64,000 bases of DNA from Saxidomus purpurata (taxonomy: Eukaryota > Mollusca > Bivalvia > Venerida > Veneridae): the NCBI GenBank assembly GCA_022818135.1, contig JAFMSR010000009.1:30722501-30786500 (forward strand), in the 5' to 3' direction. This document shows, one piece after another, positions 46,429 through 57,102 of this stretch. Position 1 is the stretch's first letter. The number at the start of each line of letters is the position of its first letter. The translations under genes and the position numbers were made by a program. Below the pieces are notes generated by a model, which was not told where the DNA came from, searched no databases, and saw only the letters and a list, made by a program, of their open reading frames with translations.

Positions 46429-46731
46429 CAAGTTTGCAGTACGTTTTTGACAAACTTGGATTTATTATACGTCGATATGACAACTTGACAGATACTGAGA
46501 TGGTGACCGTACTGATAGATGCTGCCCATAATGTTAATCATACGAACTTTGACTGTTTCGTTTGTTGTATTCTCACACACGGTGTTTTGGGCCACTTGTA
46601 CGGCTCTAACGGAAGATTAGTGTCGATCAAGGATTTAACAGCAACTTTCCAAACAAATCGTTGCCCAACCCTTGCTGGGAAACCGAAACTCTTCTTCTTA
46701 CAAGCATGTCAAGGGAGAGATAAAATGGAGG
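46429..46731 (+). CDS. Exon of the two-domain caspase gene: caspase p20 catalytic core
   Basis: A 303 bp exon from ATTTCAG to GGAGG/GTAAGT, phase 1 in and out. It reads SLQYVFDKLGFIIRRYDNLT, FDCFVCCILTHGVLGHLYG with the catalytic His at 46578-46580 (THG where SHG is usual), and KPKLFFLQACQGRDKMEG with the catalytic Cys at 46707-46709. QACQG, not QACRG, is typical of caspases 8 and 10, so the domain is of initiator type. The subunit border would fall just after this exon. All residues needed for catalysis are present. Confidence 0.95.
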
Positions 46732-47164
46732 GTAAGTTAACAATATAATACATACCATAGACCTATATTTACACGCTCGATGATAATCGTAAATGTTCAT
46801 CTAGTATACATATCAAACACAGCAAACATTTCATAAAGAAAGAAAAATACAAACCACTGAGTTATAAATATTGAGATAAACATGATTGAAAATTATTACT
46901 TTTAAGCAATAGTGGTCGAAATCAGATGGTTCATAATTTGGAAAATATCCCAGTTCTTGTGAACTCGTATGTTTTGTATAGGAAAATAATACGGATTCCA
47001 ATCTATGTGTATATAGGTCAGTGATGCATACAGTTGAACGTCTCCAAATTTATAAACTATTTGCCTATGGCAGTCAATGTTATCACATCCCAGTTATTTT
47101 TGGCCTAGCTGTTTTGTTATTTTGATACCTTAGATGGTATGCAATTGCAATGGTTGCATTTTTT
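46732..47164. other. Intron sequence without a recognised gene
   Basis: Short unique-looking stretch between the p20 exon and HINE-D. Confidence 0.35.
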
Positions 47165-47507
47165 ATGCTTCCGAAGGGTGGCATATTAAAGTCACACCCT
47201 CTGTGCTTCCCCACTTACACATTCAGTCCGGACTGAAACTTTGTCATGCATGAAAGGATTTTAAAATAACTTGGCACAAATGTCAAGCACACCAAGACGA
47301 GGTGTTGCTTGCAAGACCCACATCCCTACCTCAAAGGTCAAGGTCTCACTTAGTGTTTAAAAGTAATGGAATACCGTATGCATGTTAACTCTGTCATGCA
47401 TGGAAGGATTTTAAAGTTACATACCACAATTATCGAGCACATGCAGAGGACAAAGACTGTGAGACACCTCTTTGGGGGGCATTCGTCACTTGTGAGGAAC
47501 AGCTCTT
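47165..47507 (+). repeat. HINE-D copy cut at its 3' tip by HINE-C
   Basis: Starts ATGCTTCCGAAGGGTGGCAT, has two monomers and the 3' TTGGGGGGCATTCGTCACTT GTGA block, and reaches ...CAGCTCTT, where HINE-C begins at once. Its 3' flank (TTTTATTAGCTTATCCC) now lies after HINE-C at 48724. Confidence 0.8.
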
Positions 47508-48723
47508 TATACCCCCAAAACGAAGTTTAGGGGGGTATATAGGAGTCACCCGGTGGTTGGTCGGTCGGTCGGTCGGTCGGTCGGGCGGTCTGTTGCATTT
47601 TCCTTGTCCGGAGCATAACTTGAAAACTACTAGTTGGAATTTAATATTACTTCATACAATGGTCAAACACATTGAGAGGAAGTGCAGTGCACAAGAACCG
47701 TAACTCCATCTTGACTAATTACAGAGTAATTGCCCTTTGTTACTTTTCCTTGTCCGGAGCATAGTTTAAAAACTACTGGTTGGAATTCAATACAACCTCA
47801 TACAATGGTCAAGCACATTGAGAGGAAGTGCAGTGCACAAGAACCATAACTCTATCTTGAGTATTTACTGAGTAATTGCCCTTTGTTACTTTTCCTTGTC
47901 CGGAGCATAACTTGAAAACTAATAGTTGGAATTCAATACAATTTCATACAATGTTCAAGCACAATGAGAGGAAGTGTAGTGTACAAGAACCATAACTCTA
48001 TCTTGAGTATTGATAGAGTTATTGCCCTTTGTTACTTTTCCTTGTCCAGAGCATAACTTGAAAACTACTAGTTGGAATTCAGTACAACCTCATACAATGG
48101 TCAAGTACATTGAGAGGAAGTGCAGTGCACAGGAACCATAACTCTATCTTGACTCATTACAGAGTTATTGCCCTTTGTTACTTTTCCTTGTCCAGAGCAT
48201 AATTTGTAAACTACTAGTTGGAATTCAATACAACTTCATACAATGGTCAAGCACAATGAGAGGAAGTGCAGTGCACAAGAACCATAACTCCATCTTGACT
48301 AATTACAGAGTTATTGCCCTTTGTTCCTTTTCCTTGTCCGGAGCATTATTCGAAAACTTCTGGTTGGAATTCAATACAACCTCATACAATGGTCAAGCAC
48401 AATGAGAGGAAGTGCAGTGCAAAAGAACAGTAACTCTATCTTTACTCATTTCAGAGTTATTGCCCTTTGTTAATTTTACTTGTCTGGAGCATAATTCGAA
48501 AACTATTGGTTGGAATTTAATACAACTTCATACAATGGTCAAGTACATTGAGAGAAAGTGCAGTGTACAAGAACCATGACTCTATCTTGACAAATTACAG
48601 AGTTATTGCCAAGAACAATATCTCTCTTTAGTTTGTTTGCAAGGTATTCTGTTACTACGAACTTCCTCAGTTTATAAAGCAGTCTTTTGGGGGTATTAAT
48701 CACATTTAGTGATAGCTCTAGTT
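47508..48723 (+). repeat. HINE-C, complete copy inserted at the 3' tip of HINE-D
   Basis: Starts TATACCCCCAAAACGAAGTT with a long GGTC run and ends TTTTGGGGGTATTA, hairpin ATCACATTTAGTGAT and AGCTCTAG. It has seven monomers of about 145 bp. The insertion point is within CTCTT(G)TT, a T-rich site of the sort favoured by Helentrons. Confidence 0.88.
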
Positions 48724-49140
48724 TTATTAGCTTATCCCAGATGTATTAAAATTTAATGGTCATCTGTATTCCAAGTCACTTTGTGCTAAAACACAATAAT
48801 TAGAAAGAGATTTTTGGACACTAAATGAGGTATTTAAAAGATACAATGAGGTTGAAATGACAATGTGAATATTTAAGCCTTTTTAGCATTTCAACCCAAA
48901 TTTTGCTATTTAAAAAGCTAAAAATTGTCACATGGCCAAAAAATTCTATGACACTTTGCTACGTAGTAGCACTAGCCCAGTGTTTTAGATAATAAATCAA
49001 TTAGGTAAGCAGTTTTTGTTTGATATTTTAGTAAGCTTCCATTTCTCTCAATCACAGTTATTTATTATTTCTAGGAGGTGAAATCCAGCAAGATGGTCCC
49101 CAGCTGGTTTCTGTTTCCCGAGATACTGTTCATCAAGATG
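48724..49140 (+). repeat. Duplicated intron-exon segment, copy 1
   Basis: Matches 49519-49900 almost base for base (ATGTATTAAAATTTAATGGT, CACAATAATTAGAAAGAG, TTAGGTAAGCAGTTTTTGTT), including the acceptor TTATTTCTAG and the start of the exon. Copy 1 carries 21 bp more than copy 2 after GAAATCCAGCAAGAT (GGTCCCCAGCTGG...). The match ends in GATACTGTTCAT, where HINE-D sequence begins. Confidence 0.85.
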
Positions 49141-49203
49141 ATGTGTCACGTGCAAGACCCACATCCTTACCTCAAAGGTCAAGGTCACACTTCGAGTTTG
49201 AAG
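49075..49203 (+). CDS. Candidate cassette exon of the caspase gene, half derived from HINE-D
   Basis: Acceptor TTATTTCTAG and donor GTTTGAAG/GTAATG enclose 129 bp, 43 codons with no stop and phase 1 at both ends, so inclusion or skipping keeps the frame. The first part duplicates the start of the p10 exon (GEIQQD...RDTVH). From about 49127 the codons come from a HINE-D monomer (SRARPTSLPQRSRSHFEFE). The product would lengthen the linker between p20 and p10, where initiator caspases are normally cut. Whether it is spliced in cannot be told from DNA. Confidence 0.5.
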
Positions 49204-49518
49204 GTAATGGAATCCTCTACATATGCACACATTAGTGTCCGGACTGTAACTTTGTCATGCATTGAAGGATTTTAAAATAACTTGGCAGAAATGTCAAGCA
49301 CACCAAGACAACATGTTGCTTGCAAGACCCACATCCCTACATCAAAGGTCAAGGTCTCACTTAGTGTTTAAAAGTTATGGAATACTGTATGCATGGTAAC
49401 TCTGTCATGCATGGAAGGATTTTAAAATTACATAGCACATTTATTGTGCACATGGAGAGAGCACAGACTGTGAGACACCTCTTTGGGGGGCATTCGCCAC
49501 TTGTGAGGGACAGCTCTT
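49130..49518 (+). repeat. HINE-D, 5'-truncated copy at the duplication junction
   Basis: Enters HINE-D inside a monomer (CGTGCAAGACCCACATCC) directly from exon sequence, runs through two monomers and ends TTGGGGGGCATTCGCCACTT, GTGAGGGACAGCTCTTG at 49518. The following TTATTAGCTAATCCC is the uninterrupted form of the site split by HINE-C at 47508. Confidence 0.8.
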
Positions 49519-49870
49519 GTTATTAGCTAATCCCAAATGTATTAAAATTTAATGGTCATCTGTATTCCAAGTCACTTTGTGCTAAAACACAATAAATAGA
49601 AAGAGATTTTTGGACACTAAATGAGGTATTTAAAAGATACAATGAGGTTGAAATGACAATGTGAATATTTAGGCCTTTTTAGCATTTCAACCCAAATTTT
49701 GCTATTTAAAAAGCTAAAAATTGTCACATGGCCAAAATATTCTATGACACTTTGCTACTTAGTAGCACTAGCCCAGTGTTTTAGATAATAAATCAATTAG
49801 GTAAGCAGTTTTTGTTTGATATTTTAGTAAGCTTCCATTTCTCTCAATCACAGTTATTTATTATTTCTAG
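49519..49870 (+). repeat. Duplicated intron segment, copy 2
   Basis: Second copy of 48724-49074 and the presumed template arrangement, because it leads into the exon that continues as a normal caspase small subunit. Very few differences from copy 1, so the duplication is recent. Confidence 0.85.
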
Positions 49871-50066
49871 GAGGTGAAATCCAGCAAGATTCCGGAGATA
49901 CTGTTCATGCTGACACTGATGATCGAAAAAAAGATATGATACCGAATGAAGCAGATTTTCTCGTTGGATATGCTACAGTGCCTGGTTATGTGTCATTCAG
50001 AAGTAGGAACCATGGATCTTGGTATATCAGAAAGCTTTGTGAGTTGCTTGAGAAATACTCGAAAAG
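49871..50066 (+). CDS. Exon of the two-domain caspase gene: inter-subunit linker and start of p10
   Basis: A 196 bp exon from TTATTTCTAG to TCGAAAAG/GTATGA, phase 1 in, phase 2 out. It begins GEIQQDSGDTVHADTDDRKK, an Asp-rich linker with possible self-cleavage sites, then IPNEADFLVGYATVPGYVSF, the small-subunit strand of caspases, with SFR where SWR is usual in the substrate pocket, and GSWYIRKLCELLEKYSK. About 40 residues of p10 remain to be encoded. No matching exon is visible in the rest of the window, so the 3' end of the gene is probably beyond 64000 or too short to see. Confidence 0.93.
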
Positions 50067-50169
50067 GTATGACTGCTTTTGTTTTTAGCTCACCTGAAGA
50101 GACAGATGCAGATACCAGGAAAGCCTGGTATCAGATCCTAGCTCTCTTTTACGAATAGACCCCTTGGCT

Positions 50170-50360
50170 CTTTTACTTGCCTGGTGTATAGCACTGATAC
50201 ATGCAAAACTATCGCTGGGTTTCTAACGAGTTCATATCTATATTTTGTGGGAAACACTGAAAAGCATTTCTGAAATTTCAAGTGTCCCAGTCAGGATTCA
50301 AACCGGGGACTTCCAAATTGGTGGTCTAAAGCTTTAACAACTCAACCACAGCACCACCTA
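50170..50360 (-). mobile_element. tRNA-derived SINE, minus strand
   Basis: On the minus strand AGGTGGTGCTGTGGTTGAGT reads as a tRNA-like head with an A box (TGGTTGAGTTG), and CCCCGGTTTGAATCCTGACT as a B box (GGTTTGAATCC at 50294-50304), 35-45 bp apart as in tRNAs. The body continues to about 50170. Boundaries and tail are not sharp. Confidence 0.6.
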
Positions 50361-51171
50361 AAGTTTGAATGCAATATACTTTACATCAAATTAAGATCTT
50401 GCTCGATTGTCAGAAAAAATACATATAACAAAAAAAAATTAAGAACTTTTGAAAGAAAATCTTAAAAGATATTTTCTGATAATATCAATGCAGATATTTT
50501 GATGTCAGTATTTTGAGATATCATAGAATACCTGAGGGCCAACATTTAGTTATAAAAGCGTATACTGTAAAATATCAAATTATGGAATGAACATACCAAT
50601 ATGGGTATTCATTTTCTATCTATCTAATATTAGTTCTGAAGCAAAATTTTAGAAAAAGCTGAGTTTTGTTCTTGTCATCCAACCTGCCAAATTCTTATTT
50701 CACATTCAGTTCTTAAAGTCACAGGAGCATTTTTGATACAAAATAACTTGTATCTCTTATATTACTAAGAAAGATGTCTTACCAGTGAAAATGACCATTG
50801 TTTGTACAAAAAACATTCCTAACATAATTTTTTTAATCAAAATTACATGGTATACAGCATAATATCGTATACCTGTCACAAATACTTAATCCTGACTGGC
50901 TGATAGCGCTCATGTGCCGGGTCTGCAAAATTATGTGTAGACCTGGAAAATGATGTGTAGACCTGCACGGATTTCAAGAGGTCATTTCTTTAATATTTTC
51001 GTGTAATTTTCACTACTTTTTAAGAGGTATACAATATAATAATTTTAGACTAGTGGTTTGGTCTACTTCGTCCTTGGTCAATATCACTTTTAAAAGGTCC
51101 GCAAAACTATAGATTGACCTCAGAATTAGTCTATAATTGTATAATATAGCGCAGTATTATTTAGCCCTGTT
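50361..51171. other. Intron or downstream sequence without a recognised gene
   Basis: AT-rich. GTACAAAAAACATTCCTAAC at about 50803 has a close relative at about 53125, so it is part of some dispersed repeat. No caspase p10 C-terminal exon was found here. Confidence 0.35.
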
Positions 51172-51234
51172 GGACAAAGTCCAGCAGAACTTACGCCGCC
51201 CTTCTGTAAATCTGCCATTGATTGCCATCAATTT

Positions 51235-51760
51235 AGACAGTGGAAAATGGTGGAATATTAAAACAAGCCTATTTTGTTGGAAAACGGTGTAAAACAATGA
51301 AAAAACAGCAAGGCAATGAGAAGGTCTATCAATTTTCACTATTTTCCACTGTTTTTCACCAAGTGCCACCATCGGTGGAGTATTGAAACACTTTTCATCG
51401 AATGCCACTGTAATTTTGCCACTGTTTGCCATTGTTTTCCATCAATAACCTCAGTGAAAATCAGTGGCAGAAATGCCATTGTTTTCCACTAGTGCCACCA
51501 TCGGTGGAGTATTGAAACTCTTTTCATCGAATGCCACTGTAATTTTGCCACTGTTTGCCACTGTTTTCCATCTATAACCTCAGTGAAAATCCTTGGAAAA
51601 AATGCCACTGTTTTCCACCAAATGCCACTATCGGTGGAGTATTGAAACATTTTCCATTGATTTTCATGGCAAATTTGCCACCATTTGCCAGCTAAAACCT
51701 GGGAAATTGGTTTAAAATTTACTGTCGATTTCCACCAAAAGCCACACTATTCATGCTTTT
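51235..51760. repeat. Left terminal minisatellite of element H
   Basis: Three units of about 127 bp with ATCGGTGGAGTATTGAAAC and TGCCACTGTTTGCCATTG; the short motif CCACTGTTTTCCA and its variants recur within each unit. The minus-strand frame at 51157-51432 is a repeat artefact. Confidence 0.75.
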
Positions 51761-51941
51761 TGAATTCTGTAATAATTTTCTAAAATTTAAAAAAAAAGAT
51801 TCAAAATTAATTGAAATTTATTGAGAAACAAGAAAGTTGTGAAACATTTTTACAAAATTTACATAAACTGCAAGCAATGTCTTTCTAAATGTCTCCATTT
51901 TTCATAATATTCCAGGACGGTATAAGTTTCTGACACTGTCT

Positions 51942-52566
51942 TCACACGTTCCTGGCCATTAAATGTTCCTTTACAAAATCTGTGGTTTTCTTCCCCCAGC
52001 TGAACACATGTTCTGAAAAACAATTAAAAACTTGTTTCTACAAAGCAAATGCATACTGCAAACAAACAAGTAATTGGTATCTGTTCTTGTGGCTTTGTGA
52101 AAGTTCAGCTTTAATTTAAATTTGCAGGCCCTTATCATTTATAACAAGACATTGTAATTTGTTGTATCATAAGCACTTATATGGGGATACAGTAAGTCAA
52201 TAACAAATATTCAGAATGACTGTAGATATCAATTAACATCTAAGAATTCATTTCACACTGTCGAGGCCTGTATTGTGTTAGGTAACACAGTGAAATGTGG
52301 CAACTATTTTGTAACTAATGAAAAATTGTAGTTATCAATGTTTACGCTCAAAATAAGGTGATGTACATACCTATAAATACTATAAGCCTGTCCTGGTCCA
52401 AGACTGGTTTGCTTTCATCTCCAGATTTTGGCCTACGGTACCAGTATTCCAGCCATTCCTGCATGGTGAAAATTAACCTGGTCTGAAGAAAACCATACAA
52501 GAGGTTAAGAGAATTCCAACTGGGAGTGAAAATGTCATCAAGTTTACTGGAAATTAAGAGTTTCAT
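51942..52566 (-). CDS. Possible two-exon minus-strand gene inside element H, function unknown
   Basis: The frame from about 52566 to 52371 encodes NLLYGFLQTRLIFTMQEWLE and YWYRRPKSGDESKPVLDQDR, with balanced composition unlike random frames. A donor ATAG/GTATGT at 52371/52370 and an acceptor TTTTCAG at 52013 join it in phase to 52012-51942, which ends at a TGA. The 5' part is missing. It may be a remnant of a transposition protein of the foldback element, or captured host sequence; I recognise no family. The join is inference. Confidence 0.35.
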
Positions 52567-52747
52567 ATTATTTTAAAGATTCTGGGTTTTGTTTATTATC
52601 TTAGTTACCAAAAAATGTCTATGCATTTACTTAAATTGCAATATTACAATGTATTATATTATATCTCTATCATGTCAATTGTGGTTTTATTTAATGAAAA
52701 CATTTCACTTAAAAGCTTCAATAACTGTTACTCTAGAAAATATACAT

Positions 52748-52978
52748 TATACGCCTTGGGAGCGGGAGGTTGAAGGTTCAAATCCCAGCAGGGGTCTGTT
52801 CTGATATGGCCGGTTGGTGAGCCGCCAGCTAGTTAAATAATGGTTACCGTATGCCTACCTGCCTGGTGCCTGGCATTAAAGGATAGGATTCGGGAGGTAC
52901 ATGTGCTCAAAAAGAGGTGTCTCATAAGTCAGACATGGCTGGCCCTTTAAATAGGGGTGACACTATAATAAACAAACA
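52748..52978 (+). mobile_element. tRNA-derived SINE, plus strand
   Basis: GGAGGTTGAAGGTTCAAATC contains a near-perfect B box (GGTTCAAATCC, 52775-52785). A body of about 190 bp follows (GGCCGGTTGGTGAGCCGCCA, GTGCCTGGCATTAAAGGAT, CATAAGTCAGACATGGCTGG) and it ends in AATAAACAAACA. The A box half is weak, so the 5' end is truncated or diverged. It interrupts the interior of element H, since sequence on both sides continues the match to element I. Confidence 0.7.
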
Positions 52979-53659
52979 CTTTACCTTTACACTTTATACA
53001 TGAATCAAATATTCAAAATGTATACCTCTGCTGCACAGCCACTCCTGTTTACATATTATGTTCTAGGAGCACAGTTACAATTAGTTTATATGTCCTGAAG
53101 GAAATGACCTTACTTGTACCAAAAACATTCCTAACTATGCTTTTTAATTTAATAAGAATATGTTAGAAATAGAGCAAGTATTTGCAGAGAATAAGAAATG
53201 CTTTGTGGCAACTCTTATTTGTGAAGAAAGAACTTGAATACTGAAGAATGGCAAATGTCAACATTGTTTCAGAGTAAAAAGAACATGGCTCCATCAATAA
53301 ATTTATTTTACTATATCAGTACATGTAATTTCAAAGTGATCCTGGGACTTTAAATAAAGATTTATCTTCCCTGACAGCTAATGAAAGACCAAGATATTTT
53401 GTCTTTGTTTTCATTGTAAAAGTAACTGAAGGAACTTTTAAAATAAACCAGCTTTTCCATGCTTGCCAGTAAAAATTCTAAGAAAGGTATCACAGAATTA
53501 CTAGAATTCAAAAGACGTAACCATAAAACAGTTACTCCATAAAATTAAAACTGGAGACTCCATGAAAACTTTTAACATTCACATGCAATGCCCTGCATCT
53601 TTTTTTTCAAAAATCGTTAAAGATGTTCCTTTAAAACCTACAATACATGTAACATATTT

Positions 53660-54421
53660 CCCATCATAACTTCCATCAATAGACAAGAAAAAGTACATGG
53701 CTTTTGTCAGCATTATGGCCCTTTTTTGACTTAGAAAATACATATGAGGTAAATATGGGTAAAGGCCAGACTTAAACTATTGAGTTATTGCTGTGAAACT
53801 TGGAATACTTGTTTTGCATCATCTGTAGGCAAAAGAAGAGGTAACTCTGACTTACAATTCAGTAAAGTGTTGCGATTAGTCCATTTTTTGAGATATTACT
53901 TCAAAATTCGGAATACTTGTTAATGTCACAACCCAACATGTCAGCAAGAGCGGATATCTCTGTCAAGGTTTCTTTTTAATTATGACCCTTTTCAATTTAG
54001 AATCTTGGTTAAGTTTTTCGTACGAGTCCCACTTATTGTTATAACTTTTTGAGACATTACTTTGGAAGTTGAAATGATTATATCCCATCATGACACCCTT
54101 CTGAAAGCGAGAGTAAGTAACTCTTTTAATGTAAAAATACGAGTATCAAGAGCATTTCATAACTTTTTGAATTTTAAAAATCCTTCAGATAGCAAAAAAG
54201 ATATAAAAATTCAAAAATTTCTTTCCAGTACACAAGCATTGTAAACACAACTGTTATTGCCCACAGCAATCTTATCTAAATTGCTGTGTGACGTCACGCC
54301 AATCTCTCCTATATTTTGCTACTTATGGCCCTTGTTTACACGTTGAAAATACACAGATTCTTGTTTTGCTCATCATAAGCACTGAGAAAAGTGCAGCCTT
54401 CTGTCTTACAGACAGCTCTTG
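53660..54421 (+). repeat. HINE-like relic J with intact 3' hairpin
   Basis: Monomer-like phrases ATTATGGCCCTTTTTTGACT, AATTATGACCCTTTTCAATT and CTTATGGCCCTTGTTTACAC recur at irregular spacing. The 3' end has CTGTCttacaGACAG followed by CTCTTG at 54421. It is related to HINE-E by its monomer text. The 5' end is not clear. Confidence 0.55.
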
Positions 54422-55469
54422 TTGTCTCGGATAGTCCGTTTTCTTTATATTAAATTAATCTTTATACGACAGAAGTCAAACTGTTATACACTCAGTCAAA
54501 GTACTTTATGTAGTTTTAACTTTGGTAATATTAATTTTTCTATGAGTCACATTAAGCATGTGCTGAATGTCTTTAAGCAAATTGTGATAGTTACTTTGAA
54601 GGGTAATATCACATTAACTGATGTAAGACCTAAGTTTATGCTGCATTTTTCCTGGGTTTAGAAAAGTTGGGTACGTAATGGCAATACAGGCTTCATAGTA
54701 ACCACCAAGGAGACCCTTGCTTTTAGTGAAATGTTAGACAATGCCAGCAAATTCTGCTGCAGCAATACGCTTTTTGCAGAATTATCACCCCGCATAAATG
54801 GGATCATACTTCTACATGAAATCAGATTCTTGATGATGGTGACAAATTATACACCAAACTTTCCAGTCACATTTATGGTGATTATTTAACAATTGAAAAC
54901 ATCCTTTAAGATTTCTTATTCTTGTGCCTGCTTTGAAAATTGAAATAGCATAAGAATAGTCTTGAGGAACACTACTTTTAGTCTCTGGAAACTGGCATTC
55001 CTTCTTTGATTACAATTTATATGTTTTTGATTATTGTCACATTAACAGCAAGCATTCTATATAATATACTTGTTTGCTTGTGTAATATTTTTCGGTGAAG
55101 TATCATATTGAAATAGAAATAAACTGTATTCATTTAATGCATACAGAAATAATGAATTTGAAGACTATATTTATCCCCTTTTGCAATGTTTCTATGTGAG
55201 TTAAATATCTATTAATTTTACTGATAGCACAATACTAATCGCAGACATTAGGTATGAATACCAGTCACTTCCTTGATCTGAAGGTACCAGGTATATAAAA
55301 TTGTGTTGTCAAATGTAAATTTTTCTAGTAAGTAGTTTTGCCTTTTTGTGGGGTTTCTCATATACGTAATGTAATTGTAACTTAAATTAATGTAAAAAGC
55401 CAAAATCACCCAGGTATTGGTGAAAATAAGTGTTTTGGCTTGGTCATAGCCTTTAGCATTATATAACAG
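54422..55469. other. Non-coding sequence inside element H
   Basis: AT-rich; no coding or repeat signal that I can support before the BEL/Pao LTR. Confidence 0.35.
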
Positions 55470-55630
55470 TGTTGGGAAATAGTAACGTTCACGTAAGCGC
55501 CATTTGTAACGTGACGTCTATGAGCGGTCCGCCGTTATGACGTCACATCCGTTGTTGTTTGTTTTGAGTACATGACGATAGTAAAAAGGTTGAACTTGGG
55601 TTTTGCTATTGTTATCCATTATCCAACGCA
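55470..55630 (+). repeat. BEL/Pao 5' LTR
   Basis: 161 bp, TGTTGGG...CAACGCA, starting TG and ending CA with an inverted TGTTGG/CCAAC tip. It contains several TGACGTC/GACGTCA (CRE-like) boxes. It differs from the 3' LTR at four sites only. Confidence 0.95.
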
Positions 55631-55646
55631 TATCACAACCATATTT

Positions 55647-55660
55647 TGGTGCCGTGACGA
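55647..55660 (+). other. BEL/Pao primer-binding site
   Basis: TGGTGCCGTGACGA stands 16 bp after the 5' LTR. TGG at its start would pair with the CCA of a tRNA 3' end. The tRNA is not identified here. Confidence 0.65.
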
Positions 55661-55668
55661 AAAAGAAT

Positions 55669-57102
55669 ATGAATCTACAAAAGATACAGAGCCAGAGAAA
55701 TGGAACAAAGAGAATCATCGAGCGATTTATGGAGAAATTGGCAGAGGCAAAAGAAAATGATGATATGATAGAGTTCGAGGCTACCTTAGAAACAGTACAA
55801 GAGAGAGTCAACATACTGCAGAGCCTAAACGAAAAAATTCTTTCACAAACCGACGCTGATGCCACCGAAGACGAGATGATGGAATCGGAAGAATACTCGC
55901 TCAACTTAGAAATAAAGACGCTATGCCGCACACAGATCTAGCCAGGGAGACAAAGATACACAGGAGACACGAGATAGTCACCGCATAGATGAGAATATGT
56001 CAAATCACAACAGGCAACCACCGTCATTTCCACCTACCGTTCCGTCTGTAAGTACATCTAACGCTTCTCAATTTAGTAGACTACCTAAGCTCACATTGCC
56101 AAAGTTTGACGGAGATCTATTGCAGTGGCAATCTTTCTGGGACTCATTTGATTCATCAATTCATAGTAACATGAACCTAAGCGATGTTCAGAAATTTGGA
56201 TATCTTAAGGCACAGTTAGAAGGTTCAGCCGCCATGACAGTGGAGGGGTTCGCGCTGACGCACGCAAATTACGTGCATGCAGTGGAGATGTTACGGGAGA
56301 GATACGGTCAGCAGAGTGAAATAGTTCACGCTACAATGCAAGCTTTATTGAACTTACAAACACCTACATCTATGATAAGCAGTCTAAGACAGTTCTATGA
56401 CAGAATGGAAACATACATCCGGGGCTTAGAATCACTGGGACAAAATGAAGATATGTATGGGAGTCTACTCGTTCCCATAGTAATAGAAAAACTACCCACA
56501 GACCTGAGGAAAAATCTTGCACGTGTGAATGAAAACAATGACTGGAAGCTTAAAGATCTGAGACGTGCGATAAATAAGGAAATAAATATTCTAGAGACCG
56601 GAAGTTTGAATCCCAAACCGGCTGTTGATGCCCACAACCCGACTGCGCTGTTCTACGCCGGAACTAAAGGTAAAAATCCTTCTAAATCACGTGCTTCCAA
56701 TTCAAGTGATCAATATAAACATACTTTCAAGTGTGCATTTTGCCACAGAAGTCACCATAGCAACGAGTGTAAAACTTTTCCTGACATGGATACGAGATTA
56801 ACTGTAGTTAGGCAGGAACAACTTTGTTTTAACTGTCTGGGCAAGCATCAACTTTCACGTTGCAAGTCGAGAAGAACATGCCGCTTTTGTAACAAAAGAC
56901 ATCATTCGAGTATTTGCTCCAAGAACACATCATTTCACAGGGATCAGCCGAACAGACCGGAAGCAGCCATACTTTATGCAGACGCAGGAGATGTCAGACC
57001 CGACGTGTTGCTGAAAACTGCTGTCGCCGAGGTTGGATTTCACCAGTACACGACATCCGCAAACATTTTATTTGACGAAGGCACAGAGAACTTTCATTAC
57101 TG
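55669..57102 (+). pseudogene. BEL/Pao gag region, frameshifted
   Basis: Two frames. 55669-55941 is a helical, charged N-terminal piece (RFMEKLAEAKENDDMIEFEA, LETVQERVNILQSLNEKI) ending at a TAG. 55997-57102, in another frame, is the main gag: RLPKLTLPKFDGDLLQWQSF and YLKAQLEGSAAMTVEGF are typical of the DUF1759 domain, and CAFCHRSHHSNEC, CFNCLGKHQLSRC and CRFCNKRHHSSIC are three zinc-knuckle-like motifs at about 56730-56935. It binds and packages element RNA in intact relatives. The frame runs into the protease start (ILFDEG) and stops at 57101. Confidence 0.88.
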
